Assembly: GCA_023383015.1 (NCBI GenBank)
Contig: JAHDXW010000011.1
Span: 1-64,000 of the forward strand
Reading direction: 5' to 3'
Length of the DNA stretch: 64,000 nt
Source of the DNA: Paracoccaceae bacterium
Lineage (GTDB): Bacteria; Pseudomonadota; Alphaproteobacteria; Rhodobacterales; Rhodobacteraceae
Below are positions 36,334 to 44,816 of the stretch, piece after piece. The position numbers and the translations under genes are program-made. How positions within the stretch are numbered: the stretch's first letter is position 1; every line of letters starts with the position of its first letter. The notes beneath the pieces are model-generated. The model saw nothing but the letters and a program-made list of their open reading frames with translations. It made no database searches and was not told the origin of the DNA.

Positions 36334-37563
36334 TCAGCCGGGGTCGGCCGGGGCGATCAGGCCGGCGGCGGCGAAACCTGCCAGGAGCGGGCCGAGATCG
36401 GCCGCGATGCGCGCGCGGCCGGCTTCCGGAAAGAGGGCGGAGAGGCCGTCGGCGAGCTCGTCCTGCGAGGCCGGGGCGTCGAGGAGTTCCCACACCGCCC
36501 GGGCGGTGAGGTTGAGCTGCACCACCTCGCCGGCCGCCGCCGACCACAGGCAGGACCGGCCGCCGTGCCGTCGCACGGCCGCCACGGGGCTGCGCCGCCA
36601 CCGTTGCGCGGGGTCGGGCAACGGCGCCGCAGCGGCGGGCGGGGCCTCCGGCGCCGGCAGGGGCGGGCCGGGCTCGATGCCGGCGGCGCCCGGCCCGAAG
36701 GCGGCAGTGACAAGCGCGACGGCGTCCTCGAGATCGCTGTAGACCAGCCGCAGCATCCGGACGCGGTCGGCGATCGCTGCAACGCGGTCGAGCCGGCCGT
36801 CCTCGCCGGGGCCGGCGGTGATCCGGCGGGTGGCCAGCTGGTGGAGGGCTTCGGCGTCGCCCAGTTCATGCAGCCGGGCCGCGGCGCCGGGCGTCCGCCG
36901 GAGGATCACCACCGCGTCAAGCGGCGCGCGGGTGCCGTGCGGGGCGGCGGTCGCGGCATCGAGATAGGCATAGAGGTCGTCGCCCGGCCCGGCGGAAGCG
37001 GCGATGTGGGCCCGGAAGGCAGCCGAGGCGCCCGCCGGAAGCGGCAGCCGCAGCCGCGGCGGCACGCCGAGGCCGAGCGCCTCGCCCCGGGGGCTGACGG
37101 GCAGGACGTCGTCGGCCAGCACCGGGACGGCGGGTTCGGCGGTCAGCCGCGCCATCAGCGTGCTCTTGCCAGCCCGCGCCTCGCCGAGGAAGGCGACCGC
37201 GCTGCCGCCGAAGACGGCCCCGCCGGCGTGCAGGCAGACATGGTCGGGATGCGCCGCGGTCCAGGCCTCCAGAAGGTCGGCGCAGAGCGCGTTGACCGCG
37301 CTGGCGAGCGGCAGCCCGCGGATCGGCCGGTCGAGGAAGGCCGAGCGGACATCGAAGCCGGCGGGCCCGCAGGTGACGGTCGCTATGGCCGGGGCGCGCG
37401 CGGGGCCGGTCCAGGGACGGGGCACCCAGCCGTTCAGCACCTTTGCGAGCGCCGCGGCCACCGGCCCGGCATTGCGGAACTGAAGGACGCCGTGCAGGCC
37501 CGGGATGGTGAGCAGGAGCGGGCGGTCTGGGCGCCGAAGGTGGGCAGGGGGCATGTGGGCCAT
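36334..37563 (-). CDS. HprK-like kinase fused to a PqqD-type peptide-binding domain
   Basis: 409 residues. The N-terminal two-thirds resembles HPr kinase-related proteins: HAGGAVFGGSAVAFLGEARA then GKSTL (Walker A, residues 127-135), followed by a DD pair at 151-152 in the HprK catalytic position. A Pro/Ala linker (about 297-320) leads to a PqqD/RRE-like domain at about 322-405 (WRRSPVAAVRRHGGRSCLWS, then LNLTARAVWELLDAP, DELADGLSALFPEA). PqqD domains bind leader peptides, and HprK relatives include lasso-peptide Ser kinases. The gene upstream in the same operon encodes a Ser/Thr-Arg-Pro repeat protein, a plausible substrate. Confidence 0.8.
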   Translation of the reverse strand: MAHMPPAHLRRPDRPLLLTIPGLHGVLQFRNAGPVAAALAKVLNGWVPRPWTGPARAPAIATVTCGPAGFDVRSAFLDRPIRGLPLASAVNALCADLLEAWTAAHPDHVCLHAGGAVFGGSAVAFLGEARAGKSTLMARLTAEPAVPVLADDVLPVSPRGEALGLGVPPRLRLPLPAGASAAFRAHIAASAGPGDDLYAYLDAATAAPHGTRAPLDAVVILRRTPGAAARLHELGDAEALHQLATRRITAGPGEDGRLDRVAAIADRVRMLRLVYSDLEDAVALVTAAFGPGAAGIEPGPPLPAPEAPPAAAAPLPDPAQRWRRSPVAAVRRHGGRSCLWSAAAGEVVQLNLTARAVWELLDAPASQDELADGLSALFPEAGRARIAADLGPLLAGFAAAGLIAPADPG

Positions 37564-37652
37564 CGGGTCGGGGTTGGGGCCGGGTCAGGCTCCGGGGCCG
37601 CGTAGCCCCGGGCTGTGCGGGCGTCGCTGCCCGCAGCGGTCATGGCCGGACT

Positions 37653-37970
37653 TCAGCGGGCGTGCCGGCCGGGGCGGCTCGGCCGGCTGGGGCGGGTCGG
37701 CCGGCTCGGCCGGGTCGGGCGGCTTGGCCGGGTGGGGCGGGTCGGCCGGCTCGGCCGGGTGGGACGGGTGGCCCGGCTCGGCCGGGTGGGGCGGCTCGGT
37801 CGGGTGGGGCGGGTCGCCCGCGAGGCGCGGGAGGCCTTCCCGGCCGCCGCGGCCTCGGCGGCGGCGAGCTGCAGCATTGCCGGTGCGACATACGCTGCAC
37901 CGGCAGCAATGCCGAGGCGGGCGAAGAGGCGGCGGCGGCTGAGGTCGGGACGGTCGGTCTTGTCGGTCAT
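37653..37970 (-). CDS. Tat-exported protein with 18 (S/T)-R-(P/A) triplets
   Basis: 105 residues. Residues 11-43 are a twin-arginine signal (SRRRLFARLGIAAGAAYVAP, then AMLQLAAAEAAAAG). Residues 47-100 are exactly 18 consecutive triplets: nine begin with Ser and nine with Thr, Arg is always second, and Pro is third except Ala in triplets 1, 2 and 7. The protein ends GRHAR. The mature part is extremely basic and unstructured. AGGAG stands 6 nt before the ATG. The kinase-PqqD gene follows 89 nt downstream. Candidate modified peptide, structural cationic protein or nucleic-acid/polysaccharide binder; function unknown. Confidence 0.8.
   Translation of the reverse strand: MTDKTDRPDLSRRRLFARLGIAAGAAYVAPAMLQLAAAEAAAAGKASRASRATRPTRPSRPTRPSRATRPTRPSRPTRPTRPSRPTRPSRPTRPSRPSRPGRHAR
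37671..37832 (-). repeat. coding tandem repeat (18 x 9 nt)
   Basis: 162 bp of 9-nt units encoding the (S/T)RP triplets. The repeat could expand or contract by slippage, and triplets alternate Ser and Thr codons in an irregular order. Confidence 0.85.
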
Positions 37971-38301
37971 CTGTCGCTCCTGTCGTCGGGTTCGCTCTCC
38001 CCCGGTCAGGCCCGGGTTCGATGCCGGCGAAACTGCCCCACCCGGCCGGATCGGCAATTCCGAAATCGTTTAGGTGCAAGGATTTCGGCCCCGTATACCC
38101 CGGGTTTATGCGGGCGGCGCCGACGCCGGCAGAAACCGGCGCGAGGGCGCGGCAGTCGCCCCGGACGGGGCGGTGCGGGCGGCGGCGGGGCGAATCGCGG
38201 ATCCGGCCGCCGGCCGCCGGCGGCACGGCGGCGGTGGCGTTGACGCCGGCTGCCCGTGGCCCGAAGGATCGGCGGGCGGAACGCTGACGGGAGGGACGGG
38301 G
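37971..38301. other. divergent intergenic region
   Basis: 331 bases between the Tat/STRP gene and the divergent SDR gene. It holds an exact inverted repeat at 38060-38088 within a short A+T-richer stretch (about 38055-38110), where I would place promoters for both directions. No ORF or RNA gene is supported. Confidence 0.6.
38060..38088. promoter_or_regulatory. perfect 8-bp inverted repeat, candidate operator
   Basis: CCGAAATC (38060-38067) and GATTTCGG (38081-38088) are perfect inverted copies separated by 13 bp. The site is 90 bp upstream of the Tat/STRP gene and 213 bp upstream of the SDR gene. Half-site spacing (about two helical turns centre to centre) suits a dimeric regulator. Identity of the regulator unknown. 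Confidence 0.5.
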
Positions 38302-39093
38302 ATGCGCGCGAGCTTCGACTATGCCGGTGCCAGGGTCTTCGTCGTGGGCGGGACGAGCGGCATCAACCTCGGGATCGCGGCGGCCTTCGCCGCCGCCGGT
38401 GCCGAGGTCGGCGTGGGCTCGCGCAGCGCCGGCAAGGTGGCGGCGGCGGTGGCGGCGCTGTCGGCGCCGGGCCGGCCGGCCTTCGGCGCCGTCTTCGACG
38501 TCCGCGACGCCGCGGCCGTGGCCGAGGGCATCGGCGGCTTTGCCGCGGCAGGCGGGAGGATCGACGTGCTGGTGTCGGGGGCGGCCGGCAACTTCCCGGC
38601 CGCCGCCCATGCCCTGAGCCCCAACGGCTTCAAGTCGGTGGTCGACATCGACGTGCTGGGCACCTGGAACGTGATGAAGGCAGCCCATCCGCACCTGCGC
38701 CGCCCGGGCGCGGCGGTGATCAGCATCTCGGCCCCTCAGGCGCAGGTGGCGATGGCGCTGCAGGCCCATGCCTGCGCCGCCAAGGCGGGGGTGGACATGG
38801 TGACGCGCTGCCTGGCGCTGGAGTGGGGCCGCGAGGGAGTCCGCGTCAACAGCGTCATCCCCGGCCCGATCGACGGCACCGAGGGAATGGCGCGGCTGGC
38901 CCCGGACGCGGCCGCGCGCGCCCGCGTCGCGGCGGCGGTGCCGCTGGGGCGGATGGGCACGGCCGCCGAGGTGGCGGCGCTGTGCCTGTTCCTCGGCTCG
39001 GCGGCGGCCAGCTATGTCACGGGCGCGGTGTTGACGGTGGACGGCGGCTGGTCGCTGGCGCTGGGCGGCTATGCGATGACGGGCGGGGCCTGA
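38302..39093 (+). CDS. SDR, 2,4-dienoyl-CoA reductase-like
   Basis: 263 residues. The cofactor loop is VVGGTSGINLGIAAAF. Instead of YxxxK the active site reads HACAAKAGVDMVTR, and PGPIDGTEGMARL follows; both are features of NADPH-dependent 2,4-dienoyl-CoA reductases of the SDR type (DECR2-like). It may help degrade unsaturated fatty acids. It stands alone on the plus strand, divergent from the Tat/STRP operon. Exact substrate is inferred from motif similarity. Confidence 0.85.
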   Translation: MRASFDYAGARVFVVGGTSGINLGIAAAFAAAGAEVGVGSRSAGKVAAAVAALSAPGRPAFGAVFDVRDAAAVAEGIGGFAAAGGRIDVLVSGAAGNFPAAAHALSPNGFKSVVDIDVLGTWNVMKAAHPHLRRPGAAVISISAPQAQVAMALQAHACAAKAGVDMVTRCLALEWGREGVRVNSVIPGPIDGTEGMARLAPDAAARARVAAAVPLGRMGTAAEVAALCLFLGSAAASYVTGAVLTVDGGWSLALGGYAMTGGA

Positions 39094-39309
39094 GGCGCGG
39101 CATCGGCAGGGCGGCATCCGCAGAGGCAGGCGCAGCGGGAGGCCGCACCGTCGCGCTGCCCGCCTCCGGATGCGGGGGACGGCGGAACATTGCCGCCGGC
39201 CCGGCGGGCCTCGGCAATTCTCCGCACTTTCGCCATGATTGTGCGCGGGAAGTGGATTCCTGCATCGCGCGAGGACTGCTAGGCTGGCCGCGCGGTCGGG
39301 AGGCGTGCG

Positions 39310-40671
39310 ATGGCCCTTACGCGTGACCAGGTTCGTGCCGCGCATCTTGCGCTGAACCGCTTCGGGCTGGGCGCCCGGCCCGGCGGCATCCGCCGGATCG
39401 CCGCCGATCCCCGGGCGGCACTTCTGGAGGAGATGTCGACGCCGCGCGTCGCGCTGATCGCGCAGCGCCGGCTGCCGGGCTATGTCGAGGCCTGCCAGGC
39501 CGTGCACACCTCGTTCGAGGCGGAGGACCGGATCAAGGAGCGCGAGCTGACGGCGCGCCTCGCAAAGCACATGGAGCCCGAGATCGGCTTCGTCGAGCGG
39601 CTGGTGCTGTTCTTCTCCAACCACTTCTCGATGTCGATCAACAAGGACGGCGCAATCCGGGCGACGATCGGCCAGCTCGAGCGCGACGTCATCCGCCCCC
39701 ATGTGCTGGGCAGGTTCGAGGACATGCTGCTCGGGGTGATGGAGCACCCCGCGATGGTGGCCTTCCTCGACAACGCCAGCTCGATCGGCCCGAACTCGCC
39801 CATCGGCAGGTCCTGGGGGGCGGGGCTGAACATGAACCTCGCCCGCGAGATCCTCGAGCTGCACACGCTCGGCGTCGGCGGCGGCTATGGCGAGGGCGAT
39901 GTCGCGGCGCTTGCGGCGATCATCTCGGGCTGGTCCTACGTCCGCGGCTGGGAGGCCCAGTACCGGCTGAATGGCGGCAACCGGCGCAACCGCGGCCAGT
40001 TCATCTACCGCGACGACTGGCACGAGCCGGGGGCGCAGTCGGTGCTTGGCCGCAGCTACGCCCAGCCCGGCATCCGCCAGGGGCGGGCGGTGCTGACGGA
40101 CCTCGCCCGCCATCCGTCGACGGCGCAGTTCCTGGCCTTCAAGCTCGTCCGCCATTTCCTGACCGACACCCCGACACCGGACCTCGTGGACCCCCTGGCC
40201 GAGGCCTTCCGGCGGAGCGACGGCAGCCTGCGCGCGGTGGCGCGGGCGCTGGTGGAGCTGCCGCAGGCCTGGACGCTGCCGGCGACCAAGCTGCGCACGC
40301 CCTACGAGCTGCAGGTCGCCGAGATGCGGGCGACCGGGCGCACCTACGACCCCAAGGAGCGCTGGCCCTTCACCGAGCCGCTACGTGCCCTGCGCCACCT
40401 GCCCTGGGAGCGCGGCCCGCCCGACGGCTACACCGAGGACAGCGCCTACTGGATGAGCCCGGATTCCATGCGCATCCGGGTCGAGACGGCGCAGCTGAAC
40501 GCCTGGGCGCTGCAGCGCATCCGCAACTACCGGCGGCGGCCGATGGAGCTGGCGCGCAGCCTGTTCGACGCGGCGCTGTCGGGGCCCTCGCGCGAGGCGA
40601 TCGCGGCCGCGCCCGACCAGTTGCGCGGGATCGCGACGGTGTTCATGATTCCCGAGTTCCAGCGGAGGTAG
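39310..40671 (+). CDS. DUF1800 family protein
   Basis: 453 residues. Diagnostic segments are HLALNRFGLGARPGGIRRIA, FVERLVLFFSNHFSMSINKD, GLNMNLAREILELHTLGVGG and LVRHFLTDTPTPDLVDPLAE. DUF1800 genes nearly always precede a DUF1501 gene, as here, 2 nt apart; biochemical function is unknown. No signal peptide is obvious, although the partner has a Tat signal, so the pair could be exported as a complex. Confidence 0.93.
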   Translation: MALTRDQVRAAHLALNRFGLGARPGGIRRIAADPRAALLEEMSTPRVALIAQRRLPGYVEACQAVHTSFEAEDRIKERELTARLAKHMEPEIGFVERLVLFFSNHFSMSINKDGAIRATIGQLERDVIRPHVLGRFEDMLLGVMEHPAMVAFLDNASSIGPNSPIGRSWGAGLNMNLAREILELHTLGVGGGYGEGDVAALAAIISGWSYVRGWEAQYRLNGGNRRNRGQFIYRDDWHEPGAQSVLGRSYAQPGIRQGRAVLTDLARHPSTAQFLAFKLVRHFLTDTPTPDLVDPLAEAFRRSDGSLRAVARALVELPQAWTLPATKLRTPYELQVAEMRATGRTYDPKERWPFTEPLRALRHLPWERGPPDGYTEDSAYWMSPDSMRIRVETAQLNAWALQRIRNYRRRPMELARSLFDAALSGPSREAIAAAPDQLRGIATVFMIPEFQRR

Positions 40672-40673
40672 CG

Positions 40674-42032
40674 ATGGCCGACCACGAGGATGCCAACGGC
40701 CTGCCGCAGCCGGACCCGCGCCTGGCCGCGGCCGCCACCGAGGGCTGCGCCGAGTCGCGGCTGCTGATGTCGCGCCGGTCGCTGATGGGGATCACCGCGG
40801 CGCTGTTCTCGGCCGCCTTCCTGCCCGACCTTGCCCGCGCCGACACCGACCCCGAGGCGCGGCTGCTGGTCGTGGTGCTGCGCGGCGGGATGGACGGGAT
40901 CAACACGGTCATCCCCAAGCTGGACCCCCGCTACCGCGAGGTGCGCCGGCAGCTGGCCATCCCCTTTGCCGACACGCTGTCGCTGGGGTCGGACTTCGCG
41001 CTGCATCCGGGGCTTGCCCGCGTCCACCGCCTGTACGGGCGCGGCGAGGTGGCGCTGGTTCCGGCGGCGGCGATCCCGCTGAGGAACCGCTCGCATTTCG
41101 AATGCCAGGACAACCTCGAGAACGGGCTGCCGGCCAACATCTCGAACGCCACCGGCTGGTTGAACCGGCTGCTCGGCGCGCTGCCGGCGGGCGACCCGAT
41201 CCGCGAGCGCCGGGGGCTCGAGGTCGGGGATGCGCCGCTGATCCTGCGCGGGCCCGAGCCGGTGCTGGGCTGGTCACCGACCTGGTTCCAGAAGTCCGAC
41301 GAGGGCACGGTGGAGCGGCTGCGGGCGGCATATGGTGCGCTTGACCCCGCGCTGTGGGATTCGCTGGCCCGCGGGCTGGAAGCCGACCGGCTGGCGCTTG
41401 ATTCCGGGGCCGGGGGCGGCGACCTGGGGCCGCTGCGCCAGGGCTTCGTCGGCGCCGCCCGGCTGATGCGCGCGGCCACCGGGCCGCGCGTGGCGGTGCT
41501 GTCGATCGGCGGCTGGGACACGCATTCCCAGCAGGGCGGTGTCACCGGCCAGTTCAACGACCGGCTGCGCGAGCTTGACCAGGCCATCGGCGACCTGCGC
41601 AGCGAGCTCGGCGAGGTCTGGGCCAGCACGGTGGTGATCTGCGTGACCGAGTTCGGGCGCACGGTGCTGACCAACGGCGACCGCGGCACCGACCACGGCA
41701 TCGCGACTGTGGCGCTGCTGGCCGGCGGGGCGGTGATGGGCGGCATCCACGGCGACTGGCCCGGCCTCGGCCCGAAGCAGCTGTACGAGGGCGACCTGCG
41801 CCCGTCCGTCGACCTGCGGTCGGTCTTCAAGGGTGTGCTGGCCGAGCATCTGGGCGTGCCGGCCGAGGTGCTGGAGGCGACGGTCTTCCCCGAGAGCGCC
41901 GCGGCGCCGGCGCTGGCAGGGCTGATCGCCCGCCCCGGGCGGGCCGGCCATGCGCTTGCCGCCTATGTCCGTCCGCCGTCGCTGGCCGAGACGGCGCCGA
42001 TCGCGCTTTACCGTCGCAGCCACGGGCTGTGA
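40674..42032 (+). CDS. DUF1501 family protein with Tat signal
   Basis: 452 residues. A twin-arginine signal lies after an unusually long n-region: SRRSLMGITAALFSAAFLPD at about residues 32-51, cleavage near ARA|DTD. The body is DUF1501, an alkaline-phosphatase-like fold: LVVVLRGGMDGINTVIPKLD, LHPGLARVHRLY, VLSIGGWDTHSQQG, VTEFGRTVLTNG and GTDHGIATVALLAGG. Partner of the preceding DUF1800 gene. Substrate unknown. Confidence 0.92.
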   Translation: MADHEDANGLPQPDPRLAAAATEGCAESRLLMSRRSLMGITAALFSAAFLPDLARADTDPEARLLVVVLRGGMDGINTVIPKLDPRYREVRRQLAIPFADTLSLGSDFALHPGLARVHRLYGRGEVALVPAAAIPLRNRSHFECQDNLENGLPANISNATGWLNRLLGALPAGDPIRERRGLEVGDAPLILRGPEPVLGWSPTWFQKSDEGTVERLRAAYGALDPALWDSLARGLEADRLALDSGAGGGDLGPLRQGFVGAARLMRAATGPRVAVLSIGGWDTHSQQGGVTGQFNDRLRELDQAIGDLRSELGEVWASTVVICVTEFGRTVLTNGDRGTDHGIATVALLAGGAVMGGIHGDWPGLGPKQLYEGDLRPSVDLRSVFKGVLAEHLGVPAEVLEATVFPESAAAPALAGLIARPGRAGHALAAYVRPPSLAETAPIALYRRSHGL

Positions 42033-42058
42033 GGCGCGGGCGCCCGTCCGGGCGCCTC
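42031..42058. terminator. bidirectional terminator between convergent genes
   Basis: GGCGCCC (42039-42045) pairs with GGGCGCC (42050-42056) around a 4-nt loop, and an alternative outer stem GAGGCGC/GCGCCTC spans 42031-42058. It lies between the convergent stops of the DUF1501 and SLC13 genes. Confidence 0.5.
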
Positions 42059-43836
42059 TAGAGCGGCCACAGGAGGGTGATCATGCTGCATGTGGTCAGC
42101 GCCATCAGCAGGTTGAGCGGGATGCCGATGCGCAGGAAGTCGGTGAACCGGTAGCCGCCGGGTCCGTAGACGAGGGTGTTGGTCTGGTAGCCGATCGGGG
42201 TCGAGAAGGCGGCCGAGGCCGCGAACATCACCGCGATGACCACCGGCCGCGGATCCACTCCGAGGGTCTGGGCAAGCCCGATGGCTACCGGCGTGACGAT
42301 CACCGCCACGGCATTGTTGCTGACGACTTCGGTCAGCGTCGAGGCGAGGGCGTAGACGGCGAGCAGCAGCACGAAGGGCGGCAGCCCAGCGAGGAAGGGC
42401 GCCAGCCGGTCGACGACCAGCTGCACCGCCCCCGAATGGTCGAGCCCGGCGCCGACCGCGAGCATGCCGAAGATGAGCGCGAGCAGCCGGCCGTCGACAT
42501 AGCCGATCGCCTCGTCGGCGTCGATGCAGCGGGTCACGAGCACGACAGCCATGCCGACGAAGGCAAGCAGCACGATCGGGGCGACGTTGAGCGAGGACAG
42601 GACGACGATGCCGGCGAGAACGCCGACCACGATCGGCGCGTGGCGACGGCGGAAGGCGCGCTCGGATGGCTTGCCGATCTCGACCATGTCCATGTCGACC
42701 GCCAGGCGGTGGATGTCGTCGGCCGCGCCCTCGATCAGCAGCGTGTCGCCCACCTGCACCACCAGGTCGTCGAGCTGGCGGCCGATGTTCTGGTTGCGCC
42801 GGTGGACGGCCAGCGGATAGACCCCGTAGCGGCGGCGCAGCCGCATCTGGCCGAGCGAGCGGCCGATCATGCGACAGCCCGGAGTGATCAGCACCTCGAC
42901 CGTCTCGGTGGCCACCGACGACAGCTTGTCGACCAGGCGCAGGTCCTTGTGCGACTGGAGGCTGAGGATCTCGGACATCGGGGTGCGCAGGACCACCCGG
43001 TCGCCGGGCTGGAGGATCACGGCGCCGAGGTCGCGACGGAGCGAGGCGTCGCCGCGCAGCACGTCGATCACCCGCGCCCCCTCGCGGCTGAAGATGTCGA
43101 CCTCGTCGAGCTTGCGGCCGGTCAGCGCCGAGCCCTCGGGCAGGGCGACCTCGGTGAAGAACTTGGGCCGCGGCCGGCCGCTGGTGAGTCCGGTCATCGA
43201 GGTGCGGTCGGGCAGGAGGCGCGGCGCGGCGAGCGCGAGGTAGAGCCCGCCGACCGCCGCCACCGCGAGGCCCACCGGCGTGATCTCGAACATGCCGAAA
43301 TGGCCGAGCCCGGCCTGCGACGCCACCCCGTCGACGATCAGGTTGGTCGAGGTGCCGATCAGCGTCACCGTGCCTCCGAAGATCGACAGATAGGACAAAG
43401 GGATGAGCACCCTGGAGGGGGCGAGTGACATCCGCCGGGCAAGCTCGACGAAGACCGGCATCATCACCACAACGATCGGCGTGTTGTTGACGAAGGCCGA
43501 CAGCCCGACCACCGCCAGCCCCATCACGACCAGGGTCGAGCGCGGGCGGTTGCCGGCGCTGGCGGCGGCGCGCTGGGTCACCCAGTCGAGTGTGCCGGTG
43601 CGCACCAGCCCGCCGACCACGACGTAGAGCGCCGCGATCGTCCAGGGTGCGGGGTTGGAAAGCACCGCGAGCGCCCTCTCCTGCGGCAGGATGCCGACCA
43701 GCAGCATCGCCACCGCCCCGGCGATCGCCACCACCTCGACGGGGAAGGTCTCGCGCACGAAGAGCACGAGCATTCCCGCAACGACGAGAAGCGCGAGCAC
43801 CGCCTGGGTCGTGGGCGTCAGGTCGAGGCCGAGCAT
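42058..43836 (-). CDS. SLC13-type anion transporter with RCK_C domains
   Basis: 592 residues. Two membrane blocks flank a soluble middle (about residues 205-380) with two TrkA-C/RCK_C-like domains (LPEGSALTGRKLDEVDIFS, then ILQPGDRVVLRT; LGQMRLRRRYGVYPLAVHRR, then VQVGDTLLIEGAADD). The carrier signatures are LIPLSYLSIFGGTVTLIGTS followed by TN, and in the second half ALASTLTEVVSNNAVAVIVT. Family members transport sulfate, dicarboxylates or other anions; the substrate is not predictable here. Confidence 0.92.
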   Translation of the reverse strand: MLGLDLTPTTQAVLALLVVAGMLVLFVRETFPVEVVAIAGAVAMLLVGILPQERALAVLSNPAPWTIAALYVVVGGLVRTGTLDWVTQRAAASAGNRPRSTLVVMGLAVVGLSAFVNNTPIVVVMMPVFVELARRMSLAPSRVLIPLSYLSIFGGTVTLIGTSTNLIVDGVASQAGLGHFGMFEITPVGLAVAAVGGLYLALAAPRLLPDRTSMTGLTSGRPRPKFFTEVALPEGSALTGRKLDEVDIFSREGARVIDVLRGDASLRRDLGAVILQPGDRVVLRTPMSEILSLQSHKDLRLVDKLSSVATETVEVLITPGCRMIGRSLGQMRLRRRYGVYPLAVHRRNQNIGRQLDDLVVQVGDTLLIEGAADDIHRLAVDMDMVEIGKPSERAFRRRHAPIVVGVLAGIVVLSSLNVAPIVLLAFVGMAVVLVTRCIDADEAIGYVDGRLLALIFGMLAVGAGLDHSGAVQLVVDRLAPFLAGLPPFVLLLAVYALASTLTEVVSNNAVAVIVTPVAIGLAQTLGVDPRPVVIAVMFAASAAFSTPIGYQTNTLVYGPGGYRFTDFLRIGIPLNLLMALTTCSMITLLWPL

Positions 43837-43887
43837 GCGGTCTCCTTCAGGGTCCGGCGCGCCATGTTGCCTGTCGCGCCCCCGCGA

Positions 43888-44811
43888 TCAAGCCCCGCCG
43901 GGGCCGCGGGCCCCGAACCGGCCGCGAGGTACGGCCGGGCGCGGCTGGACGAGGAAAAGCCCGGCAAAGAGCAGGGCCAGTGCCCCCCAGAAAGCAGCCG
44001 GGTAGCCCTCGCCCAGCATTGCCATCGAGCTCGCGACGCCGAATCCGGTGACGATGTAGGACACCTGCGCGGCAAACACCGCCCCCGCCAGGCCGACCAG
44101 CCAGACATAGGCGGTGTAGGCCCCCACCGACAGCAGCGCCGAGGCGACAACCGCGGCCTCGGCCGGCCCCCATGGCGCGAGCGGTGCGATGGCGGTGCCG
44201 GTGGCCAGCGCAAGCGGGGTGACGACGGTCAGGGTGACGATCGAAGCCCCGGTCAGGGTCTGCACCGGGTCGGCCGCCGCCCGGCCCCAGCCGGCGACAT
44301 AGGTGCCCTCGAGGGCGTAGCAGGCCGGGGTGCAGGCGGCCAGGAGGACGAAGGCCCAGGCCGCGCCCTCGGGCAGTGCCCCCGGCGCGAGCAGCAGCGC
44401 CATCGCCCCCATGCCGCAGAGGACCCCCGCGGCGCGTCCGGGGCGGAACCCCTCGAGCCCCAGGGCGAGCGACAGGGGCAGCGCGAACAGCGGCACCAGC
44501 GAGACGATCAGCGCCAGCACCCCGGCCGGCAGGTGCGGCGCGGCGCTGTAGGAGAAGAGCTGCGGCAGCAGCATCCCGAAGGCGGCGACCACGGCGTAGA
44601 GGCGCAGCGCCGGGGCCGTCAGCGGCAGCCGCCGGCCGGTGGCCAGGCAGGCAAGCCCGAGGAGGACGGCATCGATGGCCGCCACCCACTGGGCCAGGCC
44701 GAGCGGCCCGTGCCCGGTGGAGACGGCGATCTTGGTCAGCGGCGGCGTCAGCCCCCAGAGCGCCCCCATGCCGAGGAGCACCGCGAAGGGCAGGGCGGCG
44801 GCGCGCGCCAT
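43888..44811 (-). CDS. EamA-family (DMT) exporter
   Basis: 307 residues with ten hydrophobic helices arranged as two EamA repeats (MGALWGLTPPLTKIAVSTGH in the first; LLSVGAYTAYVWLVGLAGAV in the second). Drug/metabolite transporters of this kind usually export amino acids or other small metabolites. The ATG at 44811 lies 5 nt after the stop of the YmdB-type gene, so the two are co-transcribed. Confidence 0.9.
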   Translation of the reverse strand: MARAAALPFAVLLGMGALWGLTPPLTKIAVSTGHGPLGLAQWVAAIDAVLLGLACLATGRRLPLTAPALRLYAVVAAFGMLLPQLFSYSAAPHLPAGVLALIVSLVPLFALPLSLALGLEGFRPGRAAGVLCGMGAMALLLAPGALPEGAAWAFVLLAACTPACYALEGTYVAGWGRAAADPVQTLTGASIVTLTVVTPLALATGTAIAPLAPWGPAEAAVVASALLSVGAYTAYVWLVGLAGAVFAAQVSYIVTGFGVASSMAMLGEGYPAAFWGALALLFAGLFLVQPRPAVPRGRFGARGPGGA

Positions 44812-44816
44812 GGCCG

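Noticed and set aside
33803-36601. 932-residue minus-strand ORF opposite hrpB
   Set aside because: Shadow of a helicase with complete motifs on the plus strand; the translation is Arg/Pro/Gln-rich noise.
37671-37832. short regular repeats suggestive of a CRISPR or satellite array
   Set aside because: The unit is 9 nt with no spacers, and it is in frame within a coding sequence.
37615-38073. plus-strand ORF with GRLGRV repeats over the STRP gene
   Set aside because: The opposite strand has a ribosome-binding site, a Tat signal and a clean repeat, so the plus-strand repeat is only its antisense reading.
37585-40155. 856-residue minus-strand ORF across several genes
   Set aside because: It crosses the STRP gene, the SDR and DUF1800 in a non-coding frame with no recognisable domain; high G+C suppresses stop codons.
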